Origin: CAYMCJ01 sp964388985
GTDB taxonomy: Bacteria > Patescibacteriota > Patescibacteriia > Patescibacteriales > CAYMCJ01
Direction: 5' to 3'
Length of the DNA stretch: 28,481 bases
Assembly: GCA_964388985.1 (NCBI GenBank)
Contig: CAYMCJ010000007.1
Location: 1-28,481 of the forward strand
The stretch's first letter is position 1. Each line of letters opens with the position of its first letter. A program made the position numbers and the translations under genes. Of this stretch, positions 1 through 6,918 are shown one piece after another. A model generated the notes under the pieces. That model searched no databases. It saw only the letters and a program-made list of their open reading frames with translations, and was not told the origin of the DNA.

Positions 1-1
1 A

Positions 2-1765
2 ATTGCTTTAAATAATTCAAGCGACAGCGTTAAATTATATCAGCCGTTAAAAGATGAGCCGTTACAGGCAGTTAAATATGAGAAAGCAATTGAAAATTGG
101 AGCTATAATAATATGGCATGCGTTGAAACAGAAACAGATATTGCCAGTTCAACGGGATCCTTACGCCGTCGCTCCGCTCCTCCTCAGGATGACAATTATG
201 AAAAATGGGTATGGAGCGAGATTATTACTCCGGGAGAGAAAAATAATATTGTAGCTATTAATCATCCGCCGATAGCTGAATTTGACTGTTTGGAAAAAAT
301 TATTGTTGGCCAGCCGGTTTTATTTGACAGCTCCGATACTGTTGATGAAGACGGAGATGAATTGGAATTTAGCTGGGATTTTGGCGACGGCATAAAATTA
401 AATTTGCCTTGTCCCGAACATACTTATTTAATCCCGGGAGATTATGTTATAAAATTAATTGTAAGCGATGGGGAAAATGAGGCAGGGGTTGAAAAAATTG
501 TTAAAGTTGTTAGTAACGGGATGGCCACGTCGCTTCCGGCGGTCGCTCCTCGCAATGACGGCGTAGTTATAAACGAAGTTTTACCTAATCCGGAAGGCGC
601 TGACAGCGAAGGAGAGTGGGTGGAAATAAAAAATATCGGGCAAGAAAAAATTAATTTGTTGAATTGGAAATTAGACGATAGCGAGGGCGGGAGCCAGCCA
701 TTTTTATTTGACAGCGATTTATGGCTGGAAGCGGGAAATTTTTGCACAATTGACAGGGTTGACAGCGGGCTGGCTTTAAACAATTCAGTTGACGCGGTAC
801 GATTGTTTGATAATTTTGATGAATTAGTTGACGAGATTGAATACGAGAAAGTAATTGAAGGGGAGTCTTATGCCCGCGGTCAGAACGATAAATTATTTTG
901 GACAACCGTTTTAACTCCGGGCGAAGAAAATGTTATCGTGGTATCAAACAGTCAGGCGGTATCTGATGCTGCGACCCAAAACAGCGGCATTGGCAATAAG
1001 TCAACTGCGACTGCAAAATCAGAGAATTTAGTTGTTGAAACCACTTTGGAAAAAATAAAGGAATTTGAATCCGGCGAGTTGGTTAAGGTTAAGGGCGTGG
1101 TCGCGGTCAGGCCCGGTGTTTTGGGTTCCCAGTATTTTTATATAGTCGGTTCCCCCGGCATCCAGGTATATAATTACAAAAAAGATTTTCCTGATTTAGA
1201 GGTTGGTGATTATATTGAGGTCAGTGGTGAATTATCAGTTGTCAGCGGCGAGCAAAGGCTTAAAACCAAAACGGTTGAAGATATGAAAATAATAGAGCGC
1301 AAAGAAGCGCCCCGGGCCGATTGTTTAGCCTGTGAAAATATAGATGAAGAATTAACCGGCAGTTTAATTTCGGTTACCGGAGAAGTGGTGGAGAGAAAAA
1401 GTTCGGTTGTATATTTGGATGACGGAACCGATGAAATTATTGTTTATATAAAGACTTCAACCGGCATAAATCCGAAATCAATCAAAGAGGGGGATATTAT
1501 TTCCGTTACCGGCATTGTTGGCCGGACAAAATCAGGTTTAAGGGTTATGCCGCGGTCCGAAGATGATATTATTAAAAAAGACATTGAGAGCAGCGATAGT
1601 GTTGGACAGGTTTTGGGCGAGGTGGCGGTTAGTGATGAATGGGAAATAGCCAAGCGGGATAAAAAGCTGGAATTATTTAAATATTTATTGGTCATAGCCG
1701 GAGCAGTGGTTGTTGTTTTGGTGGGATTGCTTATAGGATCGCTGAGGACGCGGAAAGGACGCTGA
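2..1765 (+). CDS. Surface protein with LTD, PKD and OB-fold domains, C-terminal anchor (5' partial)
   Basis: The reading frame is open from base 2, so the true start lies upstream; 587 residues are visible. In order: the end of a first lamin-tail domain (LTD; to about 245), a PKD domain (about 259-510, with the WDFGDG core motif), a full LTD (about 565-930, starting INEVLPNP and ending LTPGEEN), two OB-fold-like domains (about 1040-1300 and 1350-1570) and one hydrophobic segment (about 1676-1740) followed by a short basic tail. This order suggests a secreted protein held in the membrane by its C-terminus. LTD and PKD domains are usually adhesion or scaffold modules outside the cell; the OB-like pair may bind nucleic acid or glycan, but that is inference. 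Two GC-rich repeats are inserted in frame (153-195, 518-560) and a third forms the last codons. The domain calls are firm; the function is unknown. Confidence 0.8.
   Translation: MALNNSSDSVKLYQPLKDEPLQAVKYEKAIENWSYNNMACVETETDIASSTGSLRRRSAPPQDDNYEKWVWSEIITPGEKNNIVAINHPPIAEFDCLEKIIVGQPVLFDSSDTVDEDGDELEFSWDFGDGIKLNLPCPEHTYLIPGDYVIKLIVSDGENEAGVEKIVKVVSNGMATSLPAVAPRNDGVVINEVLPNPEGADSEGEWVEIKNIGQEKINLLNWKLDDSEGGSQPFLFDSDLWLEAGNFCTIDRVDSGLALNNSVDAVRLFDNFDELVDEIEYEKVIEGESYARGQNDKLFWTTVLTPGEENVIVVSNSQAVSDAATQNSGIGNKSTATAKSENLVVETTLEKIKEFESGELVKVKGVVAVRPGVLGSQYFYIVGSPGIQVYNYKKDFPDLEVGDYIEVSGELSVVSGEQRLKTKTVEDMKIIERKEAPRADCLACENIDEELTGSLISVTGEVVERKSSVVYLDDGTDEIIVYIKTSTGINPKSIKEGDIISVTGIVGRTKSGLRVMPRSEDDIIKKDIESSDSVGQVLGEVAVSDEWEIAKRDKKLELFKYLLVIAGAVVVVLVGLLIGSLRTRKGR
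153..195. repeat. GC-rich dispersed-repeat-like insert inside the first LTD domain
   Basis: This GC-rich block in AT-rich coding DNA has 5-bp inverted ends (ATCCT at 157-161, AGGAT at 186-190) and resembles the common 'GGATCCTTCGCTCCGCTCAGGATGACA'-type interspersed repeat, cited here from memory. The two LTD copies in this protein show the insertion: between the SY and W positions the second copy has about 10 residues, while this copy has about 30 more, including an Arg/Ser/Pro-rich stretch (SLRRRSAPP). The frame stays open. Confidence 0.6.
518..560. repeat. GC-rich dispersed-repeat-like insert between PKD and LTD
   Basis: A GC-rich block running from GGGATGGCCACGTCGC to CTCCTCGCAATGACG. Its reverse complement begins CGTCATTGCGAGGAGCG, which matches from memory a palindromic repeat family found in many bacterial genomes. 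It sits exactly at the linker between the PKD domain and the second LTD and adds about 15 residues (MATSLPAVAPRND) without breaking the frame. Confidence 0.65.
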
Positions 1766-1780
1766 AGGCGCAGAGGAGTT
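1737..1780. repeat. GC-rich repeat with 20-bp period at the gene's 3' end
   Basis: Two imperfect 20-base units start at 1741 and 1761 (GCTGAGGACG and GCTGAAGGCG). The block looks like the widespread 'cgcagaggacgc' type of dispersed repeat (recollection). The stop codon at 1763-1765 lies inside it, so the last residues after the membrane segment (SLRTRKGR) are supplied by the repeat. Confidence 0.5.
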
Positions 1781-1784
1781 AAAC

Positions 1785-1835
1785 GGGCCGCCGAGTTGCT
1801 CGCGGCCGAAAAGTCGAAAGGCGGCTCGGCGGCTT
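1785..1835. other. GC-rich stem-loop after the LTD gene
   Basis: GCCGCCGAG at 1787-1795 pairs perfectly with CTCGGCGGC at 1825-1833. An alternative inner pairing joins GGCCGC (1786-1791) to GCGGCC (1801-1806). There is no T run behind it, so it is not a standard intrinsic terminator. It may be part of the adjoining repeat or a Rho-type or processing hairpin. Confidence 0.5.
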
Positions 1836-1842
1836 GTCAGGC

Positions 1843-1871
1843 TTGACTTATTGGGGAAAATGTTGTATGTT
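1843..1871 (+). promoter_or_regulatory. Sigma-70-type promoter of the ACP operon
   Basis: TTGACT (1843-1848), a 17-base spacer and TATGTT (1866-1871). It lies about 75 bases before the SD-led gene at 1948 and downstream of the GC-rich hairpin. Confidence 0.5.
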
Positions 1872-1947
1872 TAAGTATTGAAAATAAAATTGAAATATTA
1901 AATATAAGTCTATTTTAACGCACTTTTTATAAGGAGGAGGGAGAAAT

Positions 1948-2232
1948 ATGGTACATCCAGAACTTTTAGGACTTCCGACAGGAATGATTTTTATTGGTTA
2001 TTATAAAAAATATCTTGCCGAGCATTTCATGGATTTTAGGACAAAGGTAATAGGGAAAATCGTTATTGACGAAAAAGGCCGAACGCCGGCCGAAGATGAA
2101 GACGGGAATATATACAGACAAGGAGAAGATTTTCCTGTTTTTGTTGCATTAAAAGAGCTGGTAGATGACGGGATGGATATTTTGTGGTTTTTTGAATTTA
2201 ATCCCATGATTGCCACTTTAAATGGACGATAA
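1948..2232 (+). CDS. Hypothetical 94-aa protein upstream of ACP
   Basis: I do not recognise this family. The start is set by a very strong SD (AAGGAGGAGG, 1931-1940) eight bases or so before the ATG, unusual in this window where most genes have none. The protein is small, soluble and mixed in charge, with aromatic clusters near both ends (IGYYKKY, LWFFEF) and an acidic middle (PAEDEDG). The stop is 16 bases before the ACP start and that start also has an SD, so the two form an operon. A role linked to the carrier protein is possible from context only. Confidence 0.65.
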   Translation: MVHPELLGLPTGMIFIGYYKKYLAEHFMDFRTKVIGKIVIDEKGRTPAEDEDGNIYRQGEDFPVFVALKELVDDGMDILWFFEFNPMIATLNGR

Positions 2233-2248
2233 AGGAAGGAGTGTAAAA

Positions 2249-2504
2249 ATGGAAGAAAAAAAAACAGGAGGTTTCTGAAAAGATTAAAGCAATCATCTGC
2301 GAGCAGTTGGACGTGCCCGAGAAAGACGTTGTTCCGGAAGCGTCTTTTGTGGACGATTTAGGGGCAGATTCGTTAGACCAGGTGGAACTTATTATGGAAA
2401 TGGAGAAGGAATTTGATGTTTCCATTCCTGATGAGGAGGCCGAAGGGATTACAACCGTCCAGGCTGCGGTTGACTACATCCATAAATGCCTGGAGAAGAA
2501 ATGA
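2249..2504 (+). CDS. acpP: Acyl carrier protein; frame shifted by one base at an A9 run
   Basis: The core is a textbook acyl carrier protein: helix I (EKIKAIICEQLDV), the DLGADSLDQVEL phosphopantetheine site with Ser encoded at 2370-2372, and the EFDVSIPDE helix. ACP carries acyl chains on a 4'-phosphopantetheine arm in the cytoplasm. The natural start is the ATG at 2249, preceded by a strong SD (AAGGAAGGAG). In that frame the ORF stops after nine codons at TGA 2276-2278, whereas the ACP frame is one base further on. Losing one A from the A9 run (2256-2264) gives an ordinary N-terminus (MEEKKQEVSEKIK). A +1 shift at TTC-TGA behind AGGAGG (2266-2271) would also restore the frame. Without a shift only a TTG at 2307 is available, which would lose helix I. 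Sequencing or assembly error, slippage, programmed frameshift and a true mutation are all open. Confidence 0.85.
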
Positions 2505-2525
2505 ATCACACCCAGTAAATTATTA

Positions 2526-2558
2526 GCCTGCTAAATACAAATAGCAGGTCTTTTTTTT
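2526..2558 (+). terminator. Intrinsic terminator after ACP
   Basis: CCTGCTA (2527-2533) pairs with TAGCAGG (2542-2548), followed by TC and eight T. It ends the 94-aa/ACP operon. Confidence 0.85.
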
Positions 2559-2579
2559 GCAATTTCAATATGGTATACT
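2551..2579 (+). promoter_or_regulatory. Extended -10 promoter upstream of ftsK
   Basis: TGG-TATACT at 2571-2579 matches an extended -10. The -35 position falls in the terminator T run (2551-2556) and is weak. The leader to the ftsK ATG is about 195 bases, mostly the AT-rich repeat. Confidence 0.4.
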
Positions 2580-2648
2580 AAAAAATAAGAATAAAAAAAG
2601 AAATAAGAAAAATAAGAATAAAAAAATTACAAATTATAAATAAATCAC

Positions 2649-2722
2649 AAATCCAAAATCATAAGTTTAAAATTTAAAGTTTCTTAATATTAAAAACGAT
2701 AATTGTTTTGAATTTTGGATTT
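2649..2722. repeat. AT-rich intergenic inverted repeat (ftsK leader)
   Basis: AAATCCAAAAT (2649-2659) and ATTTTGGATTT (2712-2722) are perfect 11-base inverted arms inside a longer run of degenerate 'gaatttgg' words reaching about 2770. Similar blocks lie at 5436, 11465, 17418 and 22541. Confidence 0.6.
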
Positions 2723-2780
2723 GATGTTTTGAATTTATTTGGAATTTGGTGCTTGGAATTTAGAATTTTACGAATTTATT

Positions 2781-5375
2781 ATGGTTAGGAGAAGAAAATA
2801 CAAAAAAAAGAAAAAAAACGCTCTTGATTATATAGTTTTACCAAAATTAAGTTTAGACTCTGATACAAAAAGGGGTATTTTTATTGTATTTATTTTAGCC
2901 TTGGGAGCTGTTAGTTTGCTCGGCTTGTTTGATTTAGCCGGAAATTTAGGATTCTACTTAAAGGATTGGTTAACCATTGCCTTTGGCTGGGGGAGATGGC
3001 TTTTCCCGATAATTTTATTAGCCTTGGGTTTTTTCTTATATAATGAAGATAAATATAACGTAAGGGGGGTAAATTATTTTGGTTTATTTATATTTGTTGT
3101 TTCTTTTCAGCCTATTTTACATTATTTTATTAATCAGTCTGAATGGGAAGAAATGGCCGGAACTGGAGTTGGCGGCGGCTATGTGGGGATATATTTGGTT
3201 TTAGCTTTTAATAAATTTTTAGGATTTTGGGCCGGTCTAATTGTTTTAATTTGTTTGTTAATTGTTTCTTTAATGTTAATGTTCAATACTTCCTTAAAGC
3301 AGTTAATAGGCTCGGAAAGTTTATTGGCAAAAATATTATATCCCTTTAAAGCATTGTTGACTAAGTTATTTAGTCGAAGCGAATATGAGGAAGAGGAAGA
3401 AGAAGCAGAAGAAGAGGTTGACGAAGAAGAAGCAGAAGAAGAGGTTGACGAAGAAGAAGAGGATGTGGAGGAAGAAATTATAGAAGATAATAATGGGTTT
3501 TTTACAAGGAAAGATATTAAAGAAGCCGAAGTAGTTTCGAAAATACAAAGTAGTAAAAATATAAAGTCAGGAGAAGAATTAATTTGGAAGCAGAATATTA
3601 TTAAAATAGATTTACCCCTGGATTTATTGAGCAGTAAAATCGGAAAGCCAACCAGCGGGGATATTAAAACAAATGCTTTAATAATAAAAAGGACCTTGGA
3701 AAATTTTGGCATAGCCGTAGAAATGGGGGAAATCAGCGTTGGGCCGACTGTTACTCAATATACTTTTAAGCCGGCCGAAGGAATTAAACTGACGCGCATT
3801 ACAACCTTAAGCAATGATTTGGCCTTGGCCTTGGCCGCTCATCCAATCAGGATAGAGGCGCCGATTCCGGGCAAATCATTGGTCGGGGTAGAAGTTCCTA
3901 ATCGCACCAAGGCGGTTGTTGGCTTAAGGGAAATTTTAAGCGGCCAGGAATTTAAGGAAAGAAAATCTAATTTAACAATTGCCATTGGCAAAGATGTCTC
4001 CGGTCGGAATTGGCTTTATAATTTATCCAGAATGCCGCATCTGCTCGTTGCCGGAGCGACCGGTTCGGGTAAATCAGTCTGTCTTAATTCAACTATTATT
4101 AGCTTGCTTTATGAAAATAATCCCGATAAGTTGCGTTTTATTATGGTTGACCCTAAAAAAGTGGAGTTGCCGATGTATAACGGCATACCCCATCTGCTTA
4201 CCCCGGTTATTACCGATGTTAGCAAGACCATTAATGCTTTAAAATGGTGCCTTAATGAAATGGATAGAAGGTTTGAAGTTTTGTCCAAATACGGAAAGAA
4301 GAATATTGATACTTACAATTCAAACGCAAAAATCCCTATGCCTTATATAATATTTATTATTGATGAGTTAGCCGATTTAATGGTGGCCGCTTCCCGTGAT
4401 ATAGAAGCGGGTATAATCCGTTTGGCGCAGATGGCCAGGGCAGTCGGAATCCACCTTATTTTAGCGACTCAAAGACCGAGCGTTGATGTTATTACCGGTT
4501 TAATAAAAGCAAACATGCCGGCCCGAATTGCTTTCTCGGTTGCTTCCGGAGTGGATTCAAAAACCATCTTAGATTCATTGGGCGCGGAAAAATTATTGGG
4601 TCAAGGCGACATGCTTTTTGTGACAGCTGAAATTTCCAAACCAAAACGTTTACAAGGCGCTTTTGTGAGCGAAAGAGAAATAAAGAATATAGTGCGGTAT
4701 ATAAAAAATAAGGCCGGGCAAGCGGATTATATAGAGGGTATTACGGACAGACAGAGAGTGCGGGGAATTGCCGGAGTCGGGTTTGATGGCGGAAATGGAG
4801 ACGAAGACGAATTTTTTGAGGAAGCCAAAGAAGTAGTTATTAATATGAACAAAGCTTCAGCTTCTCTTTTACAAAGAAAATTGCGGGTTGGTTACGCCAG
4901 AGCCGCCAGCCTTTTGGATGCCTTGGAAGAAGCCGGCATTATTGGTCAAGGCAACGGTTCAAAGCCGAGAGAAATATTGATTAGTCGGGAGCAATACGCG
5001 GCCATGAATGAGCAGGGTGTAAGTGGGGTAAGTCTGCATAGGCGCGAGGAAGCGGAAGCGGCGGATGAGTATTTAGATACGGACGAAGAAGAGGACGAAG
5101 ATGAGGAGAGTAAAATCCCGCCAATTTTTAAGCCGCTTAAAGAAAAAGAGGAAGAACCAGAGCAGGATGAATCCTCCCAGCCGGCTACGCAGGTGGGCGG
5201 ACAAGGGGAATTTAAAAATAGTGAAGAGGTTGAGGAAGAACTAAAAGAAGAAACAGCTGAACTAGAAGAAGAGGAAGAAGACGAAGAGGAGTACGAGGAG
5301 GAAGAGGATGACGAATCATCTTCTGATGAAAGCGAAGAGGAAGAGGAGGATGAGGGAAAATATTTTTCCAGGTAG
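2781..5375 (+). CDS. ftsK: DNA translocase FtsK/SpoIIIE
   Basis: This is a membrane-anchored hexameric ATPase that pumps DNA at the division septum. I chose the ATG at 2781 (864 aa) over an upstream TTG at 2739, which lies in an intergenic repeat. It has about four membrane helices (residues about 33-180), an acidic Glu-rich linker (about 201-237), the RecA-like motor with Walker A GATGSGKS (425-432) and Walker B IIDE (Asp528-Glu529), and a winged-helix gamma domain (about 677-737). Two points are odd. The linker holds a perfect 27-bp tandem duplication. After the gamma domain, normally the end of the protein, there are about 125 more residues, very rich in Glu and Asp. The promoter is probably the extended -10 at 2571. 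The family call is certain. Confidence 0.97.
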   Translation: MVRRRKYKKKKKNALDYIVLPKLSLDSDTKRGIFIVFILALGAVSLLGLFDLAGNLGFYLKDWLTIAFGWGRWLFPIILLALGFFLYNEDKYNVRGVNYFGLFIFVVSFQPILHYFINQSEWEEMAGTGVGGGYVGIYLVLAFNKFLGFWAGLIVLICLLIVSLMLMFNTSLKQLIGSESLLAKILYPFKALLTKLFSRSEYEEEEEEAEEEVDEEEAEEEVDEEEEDVEEEIIEDNNGFFTRKDIKEAEVVSKIQSSKNIKSGEELIWKQNIIKIDLPLDLLSSKIGKPTSGDIKTNALIIKRTLENFGIAVEMGEISVGPTVTQYTFKPAEGIKLTRITTLSNDLALALAAHPIRIEAPIPGKSLVGVEVPNRTKAVVGLREILSGQEFKERKSNLTIAIGKDVSGRNWLYNLSRMPHLLVAGATGSGKSVCLNSTIISLLYENNPDKLRFIMVDPKKVELPMYNGIPHLLTPVITDVSKTINALKWCLNEMDRRFEVLSKYGKKNIDTYNSNAKIPMPYIIFIIDELADLMVAASRDIEAGIIRLAQMARAVGIHLILATQRPSVDVITGLIKANMPARIAFSVASGVDSKTILDSLGAEKLLGQGDMLFVTAEISKPKRLQGAFVSEREIKNIVRYIKNKAGQADYIEGITDRQRVRGIAGVGFDGGNGDEDEFFEEAKEVVINMNKASASLLQRKLRVGYARAASLLDALEEAGIIGQGNGSKPREILISREQYAAMNEQGVSGVSLHRREEAEAADEYLDTDEEEDEDEESKIPPIFKPLKEKEEEPEQDESSQPATQVGGQGEFKNSEEVEEELKEETAELEEEEEDEEEYEEEEDDESSSDESEEEEEDEGKYFSR
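3396..3449 (+). repeat. Perfect 27-bp tandem duplication in ftsK
   Basis: Bases 3396-3422 are repeated exactly at 3423-3449. Each unit encodes nine residues (EEEAEEEVD) of the acidic linker between the membrane part and the motor. Exact identity points to recent slippage, so copy number may vary between strains. Confidence 0.9.
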
Positions 5376-5435
5376 ATTAGTTTAGAGTATCGGGTAATTT
5401 GTAATTTGGTAATTAGGATATTGGAATAGGCTATG

Positions 5436-5475
5436 TTAATTTTTAATTATGAATTTTTAAACCATTAAAAATTAA
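5436..5475. repeat. AT-rich intergenic inverted repeat after ftsK
   Basis: TTAATTTTTAAT (5436-5447) and ATTAAAAATTAA (5464-5475) are perfect 12-base inverted arms with a 16-base loop. The surrounding 5395-5515 is made of similar words. It may act as a weak terminator of ftsK but has no GC-rich stem. Confidence 0.55.
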
Positions 5476-5553
5476 TAATTCAATTAAAATTCAAAATTAG
5501 AAACAAAACTGCAAATGCAACAGATTATTGCATAAATAAGCTATTATTTTAGT

Positions 5554-5581
5554 TTGACAAACCCTTATATTTTGCTATACT
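5554..5581 (+). promoter_or_regulatory. Strong promoter of the MBL-fold gene
   Basis: Consensus TTGACA (5554-5559), a 16-base spacer ending in an extended TGC, and TATACT (5576-5581). Transcription should begin near 5588. Right behind it, TAGGTTT (5587-5593) pairs with AAAGCCTA (5597-5604, one bulge) and six T follow (5605-5610), a weak terminator-like hairpin at the very start of the transcript. Confidence 0.75.
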
Positions 5582-5623
5582 TTGAGTAGGTTTATTAAAG
5601 CCTATTTTTTATGTTTAACTTAT

Positions 5624-6268
5624 ATGATTATTACTTACATAGGCCATTCATGTTTTAAAATTCAGGATAAAATCGGTCCGGAAGGGATAACGGTTGTTAC
5701 TGACCCTTTTGATAATTCAATTGGTTTAAAGATGCCTAATTTTGAAGCCAATATTATAACCGTGAGCCACAATCATTATGACCACAATAATATTAAGGCC
5801 TTGCGCGGTCAGCCGTTTATAGTTGATAGCGCCGGAGAATATGATATTCACGGGGTTATGATTGAAGGTATAGAATCATATTATGACAATCAGCAGGGAA
5901 AAGAATCAGGTAAAAATATTATGTATCGGATTGAGTTCGATGATATAACCGTGGTTCATTTGGGCGACTTGGGACATATTTTAGATAATAAGCAATTAGA
6001 AAAACTGGTGGGAACCGATATTTTATTAATTCCGGTAGGAGGAAAATATACCCTGGACGCAACCAAGGCGGTAGAAGTGGTTTCGCAAATTGAGCCGCGA
6101 ATTGTAATCCCGATGCATTACAAAGTCGCTGGGTCTAAAGTTGATGTTGATGGAGTTGAAAAATTTATAAAAGAGATGGGGGTAAAACCGACTGAGGAAG
6201 AAAAATTAAAAATTTCCAAAAAAGATTTGCCGCAGGAAGATATGGAATTGGTGGTGTTTAAGTTATGA
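5624..6268 (+). CDS. Metallo-beta-lactamase-fold hydrolase (UlaG-like, COG2220)
   Basis: A 214-aa cytoplasmic metal-dependent hydrolase. The start is the ATG at 5624; a TTG at 5582 is excluded because it lies at or before the expected transcription start. The metal site is clear: His49-Asn-His51-Tyr-Asp53-His54, then His112 with Asp116 (VHLGD), and His165 in PMHY. The N-terminus (ITYIGHSCFKI) is typical of the COG2220 group, whose known members include the L-ascorbate-6-phosphate lactonase UlaG, but the substrate cannot be told from sequence. It has its own strong promoter and is followed after 30 bases by the gene at 6299, so the two may be cotranscribed. Confidence 0.9.
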   Translation: MIITYIGHSCFKIQDKIGPEGITVVTDPFDNSIGLKMPNFEANIITVSHNHYDHNNIKALRGQPFIVDSAGEYDIHGVMIEGIESYYDNQQGKESGKNIMYRIEFDDITVVHLGDLGHILDNKQLEKLVGTDILLIPVGGKYTLDATKAVEVVSQIEPRIVIPMHYKVAGSKVDVDGVEKFIKEMGVKPTEEEKLKISKKDLPQEDMELVVFKL

Positions 6269-6298
6269 TATGAATAACCCGAATTAATAAATAAATCT

Positions 6299-6877
6299 AT
6301 GCCAAGAGCAAGAAAGAAAATAAAAAATAATCCCCAAAAAATATCCGGCTGGAAAAAAGCAGTAAAAACTAAAATAAATGTAAAAAAAACAGACTCAGGG
6401 GAAAAGCCGGTCAAACCAAGAACTAAAAAGAAAGTAAAGAAAGAAGATTTACTTAATGTTAGTCAAAATTGGGACAAATATAAAGAGAATTGCATTAACC
6501 GCACCAATGAAGAAGAAGTTTTAGATGAGCATAGTTATAGTGAAGATATTGAACGTGATAAAAAGTTAATGATGTGGGCGGGGGTTTGTTTTTTTATGGT
6601 ATTAATTTTGTTTTTTTGGATAATAAATATTAAAAATGTTTTTAAAATTAATGAAGTGGACAATAGTAATAGCCAGAATCAGTTAAATTGGCAGGAGATT
6701 ACGGATGAATTTGGGAAAACAATGGATGAAATTAAAAATATTAAATTAGAGATGGATAATTATAATAAAGAAGAAACAACACCCAAAGATGAAACACTGG
6801 AGTTAAGCCAAGAAGAAATGTCGGAATTAAAAGAAAGATTGAAAAAATTAGAGGAGGAATTTGAAGTTAAAAATTAA
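6299..6877 (+). CDS. Single-pass membrane protein with basic N-terminus and coiled-coil tail
   Basis: 192 aa, family not recognised. The first 50 residues are strongly basic (a Lys/Arg-rich run MPRARKKIKNN and onward), one hydrophobic helix lies at about residues 92-115, and the last 60 residues alternate Glu/Lys/Leu in a coiled-coil-like pattern. By charge the basic part should stay in the cytoplasm and the coiled coil should face outside. It lies between the MBL-fold gene and gyrA (41-base gap to gyrA, no terminator between), so all three may share transcripts. No SD is present. Confidence 0.75.
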   Translation: MPRARKKIKNNPQKISGWKKAVKTKINVKKTDSGEKPVKPRTKKKVKKEDLLNVSQNWDKYKENCINRTNEEEVLDEHSYSEDIERDKKLMMWAGVCFFMVLILFFWIINIKNVFKINEVDNSNSQNQLNWQEITDEFGKTMDEIKNIKLEMDNYNKEETTPKDETLELSQEEMSELKERLKKLEEEFEVKN

Positions 6878-6918
6878 TTTTTTATTAGTTATTATTTGTT
6901 AAAATAATTGAATTATAT

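Noticed and set aside
54..254. 66-codon plus-strand ORF at the window start
   Set aside because: It overlaps the LTD gene in another frame; the LTD frame is open from base 2 and has clear domain similarity.
2249..2278. Nine-codon peptide from the ACP start codon as a separate leader gene
   Set aside because: The following frame is a perfect ACP missing only its N-terminus, so a frame disruption explains it better than a leader peptide.
2276..2278. TGA recoded as glycine (code 25)
   Set aside because: TGA is the natural end of genes at 1763, 6266 and 16295, and reading through 2276 stays in the wrong frame for ACP.
2739..2780. Upstream TTG start for FtsK
   Set aside because: The added residues come from the AT-rich intergenic repeat; the ATG at 2781 begins the normal basic N-terminus.
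3179..3712. 177-aa minus-strand ORF opposite ftsK
   Set aside because: Its Ser-rich sequence is the complement of the Glu-rich ftsK linker; no independent support.
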